Of a DNA stretch of 20,605 nt, positions 20,175 through 20,605 are shown in pieces. The position numbers and the translations under genes were made by a program. The notes beneath the pieces were generated by a model. The model made no database searches and was not told where the DNA came from. It worked only from the letters and a program-made list of their open reading frames with translations. This DNA is from an uncultured Lachnospiraceae bacterium (GTDB lineage: Bacteria; Bacillota; Clostridia; Lachnospirales; Lachnospiraceae). The first letter of the stretch is position 1; the number at the start of each line of letters is the position of its first letter. Location of the stretch: contig CAJUSQ010000042.1 in the NCBI GenBank assembly GCA_910588885.1, positions 1 through 20,605 on the forward strand. The letters are read 5' to 3'.

Positions 20175-20522
20175 ATGGATTATATAGATGAGCGAAATCG
20201 GAAGGAGAAGATGGCAAGAAGCATTATCAAACGGCGGAATGTAATTTATACATACCGGCCCCTGGTGAAGGAACCTCCTAAAGAACAGGAGGAGGTCAAA
20301 GAAGAGCTTGCCGCAAAGGGCGTTTCGGAGGCGCCCCGGGAGGAGAACGCCCAGGAGGTATTAAGGCGGATTACGGAAGCCAGGCCCTCCGGCGGAGGGG
20401 TTCAGCAGGAGGTGGCCCATCTGCTGGCAGAGGAGGAAGAAAAGAAGCTGGAGATCGAGCGGATCCTTCATGAAAAGGATGCGATTGTGGAACAGGTGAA
20501 GCATGCGGTGCTGCAGCAGTAG
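20175..20522 (+). CDS. Charged, helical protein of unknown function
   Basis: 115 residues from this start (121 from the ATG at 20157-frame-equivalent upstream region is possible if the in-frame ATG at 20154 is used). The start at 20175 is chosen because GGAG (20161-20164) lies 10 nt upstream. The N terminus is basic (ERNRKEKMARSIIKRRN). The middle is Glu/Lys/Pro-rich and probably disordered, and the C-terminal 45 residues (EVAHLLAEEEEKKLEIERILHEKD...) look like a coiled coil. No signal peptide, membrane helix, cysteine cluster or known domain is visible. It is divergent from sigG across a shared promoter region of about 200 bp, which may point to sporulation, but that is only context. Confidence 0.65.
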   Translation: MDYIDERNRKEKMARSIIKRRNVIYTYRPLVKEPPKEQEEVKEELAAKGVSEAPREENAQEVLRRITEARPSGGGVQQEVAHLLAEEEEKKLEIERILHEKDAIVEQVKHAVLQQ

Positions 20523-20546
20523 AAACATGCGTTACTGCTGCAGTAG
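20501..20546 (+). repeat. Imperfect 24-bp tandem duplication at a gene end
   Basis: The last bases of the gene, starting ATGCGGTGCTGCAGCAGTAG, are followed at a 24-bp step by ATGCGTTACTGCTGCAGTAG. The stop codon is inside the duplicated unit. The remaining 59 bases to the window edge show no gene. Confidence 0.5.
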
Positions 20547-20605
20547 GAAGACCGGGCAGGCATATTTTTCCGGGAACCGTCATATAGTAGGATGAGACCC
20601 ATAAC

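Overview
The window is chromosomal DNA from an endospore-forming, Gram-positive member of the Clostridia, most likely Lachnospiraceae-like. The evidence is a complete spoIIGA-sigE pair, a sigG gene, a Spo0E-like phosphatase, two class B penicillin-binding proteins side by side in the dcw cluster, and strong AGGAGG-type ribosome binding sites. No phage, insertion sequence, CRISPR array, rRNA or tRNA was seen. Family assignments come from motifs read by eye; no database search was run.

Layout. (1) 1-1110: 3' end of thrS. (2) 1120-2411: a Cys-rich DUF1540 gene behind a near-perfect sigma-G-type promoter, then a zinc-dependent phospholipase C-family gene with its own sigma-A-type promoter and terminator. 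(3) 2431-3002: an array of 10-bp-phased TGNCGAA-like boxes, a sigma-A-type promoter, a roughly 160-nt leader, a Spo0E-like gene and a terminator. (4) 3004-14031: the division and wall (dcw) cluster, in the order promoter, phased GTGG boxes, mraZ, rsmH, ftsL-like, PBP 1, PBP 2 (SpoVD-like), mraY, murD, ftsW, ftsQ/divIB. (5) 14124-15518: ftsZ with its own promoter and terminator. (6) 15526-17313: five 17-bp tandem repeats, a spoIIG-type promoter (21-bp spacer, 0A-like box on the -35), spoIIGA and sigE. (7) 17377-19201: a small ORF coupled by an ATGA overlap to a beta-CASP metallo-beta-lactamase gene, then a convergent terminator. (8) 19192-20522: sigG on the minus strand, and a divergent charged protein of unknown function.

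How the parts fit. Vegetative septation (MraZ, RsmH, FtsL, PBP, MraY, MurD, FtsW, FtsQ, FtsZ) sits next to the regulators that turn an asymmetric septum into spore compartments (SpoIIGA/SigE for the mother cell, SigG for the forespore) and to a probable brake on Spo0A phosphorylation. murE, murF, murG, murC, murB and ftsA are absent from the cluster, and sigG is inverted and displaced from sigE.

The most interesting signals are regulatory: the phased Spo0A-like array before the Spo0E-like gene; a hairpin that masks the SpoVD-like Shine-Dalgarno sequence only in readthrough RNA; a LexA-type box on a possible internal promoter before mraY; the spoIIG-type promoter architecture; and sigma-G-type promoters before the DUF1540 gene and sigG.
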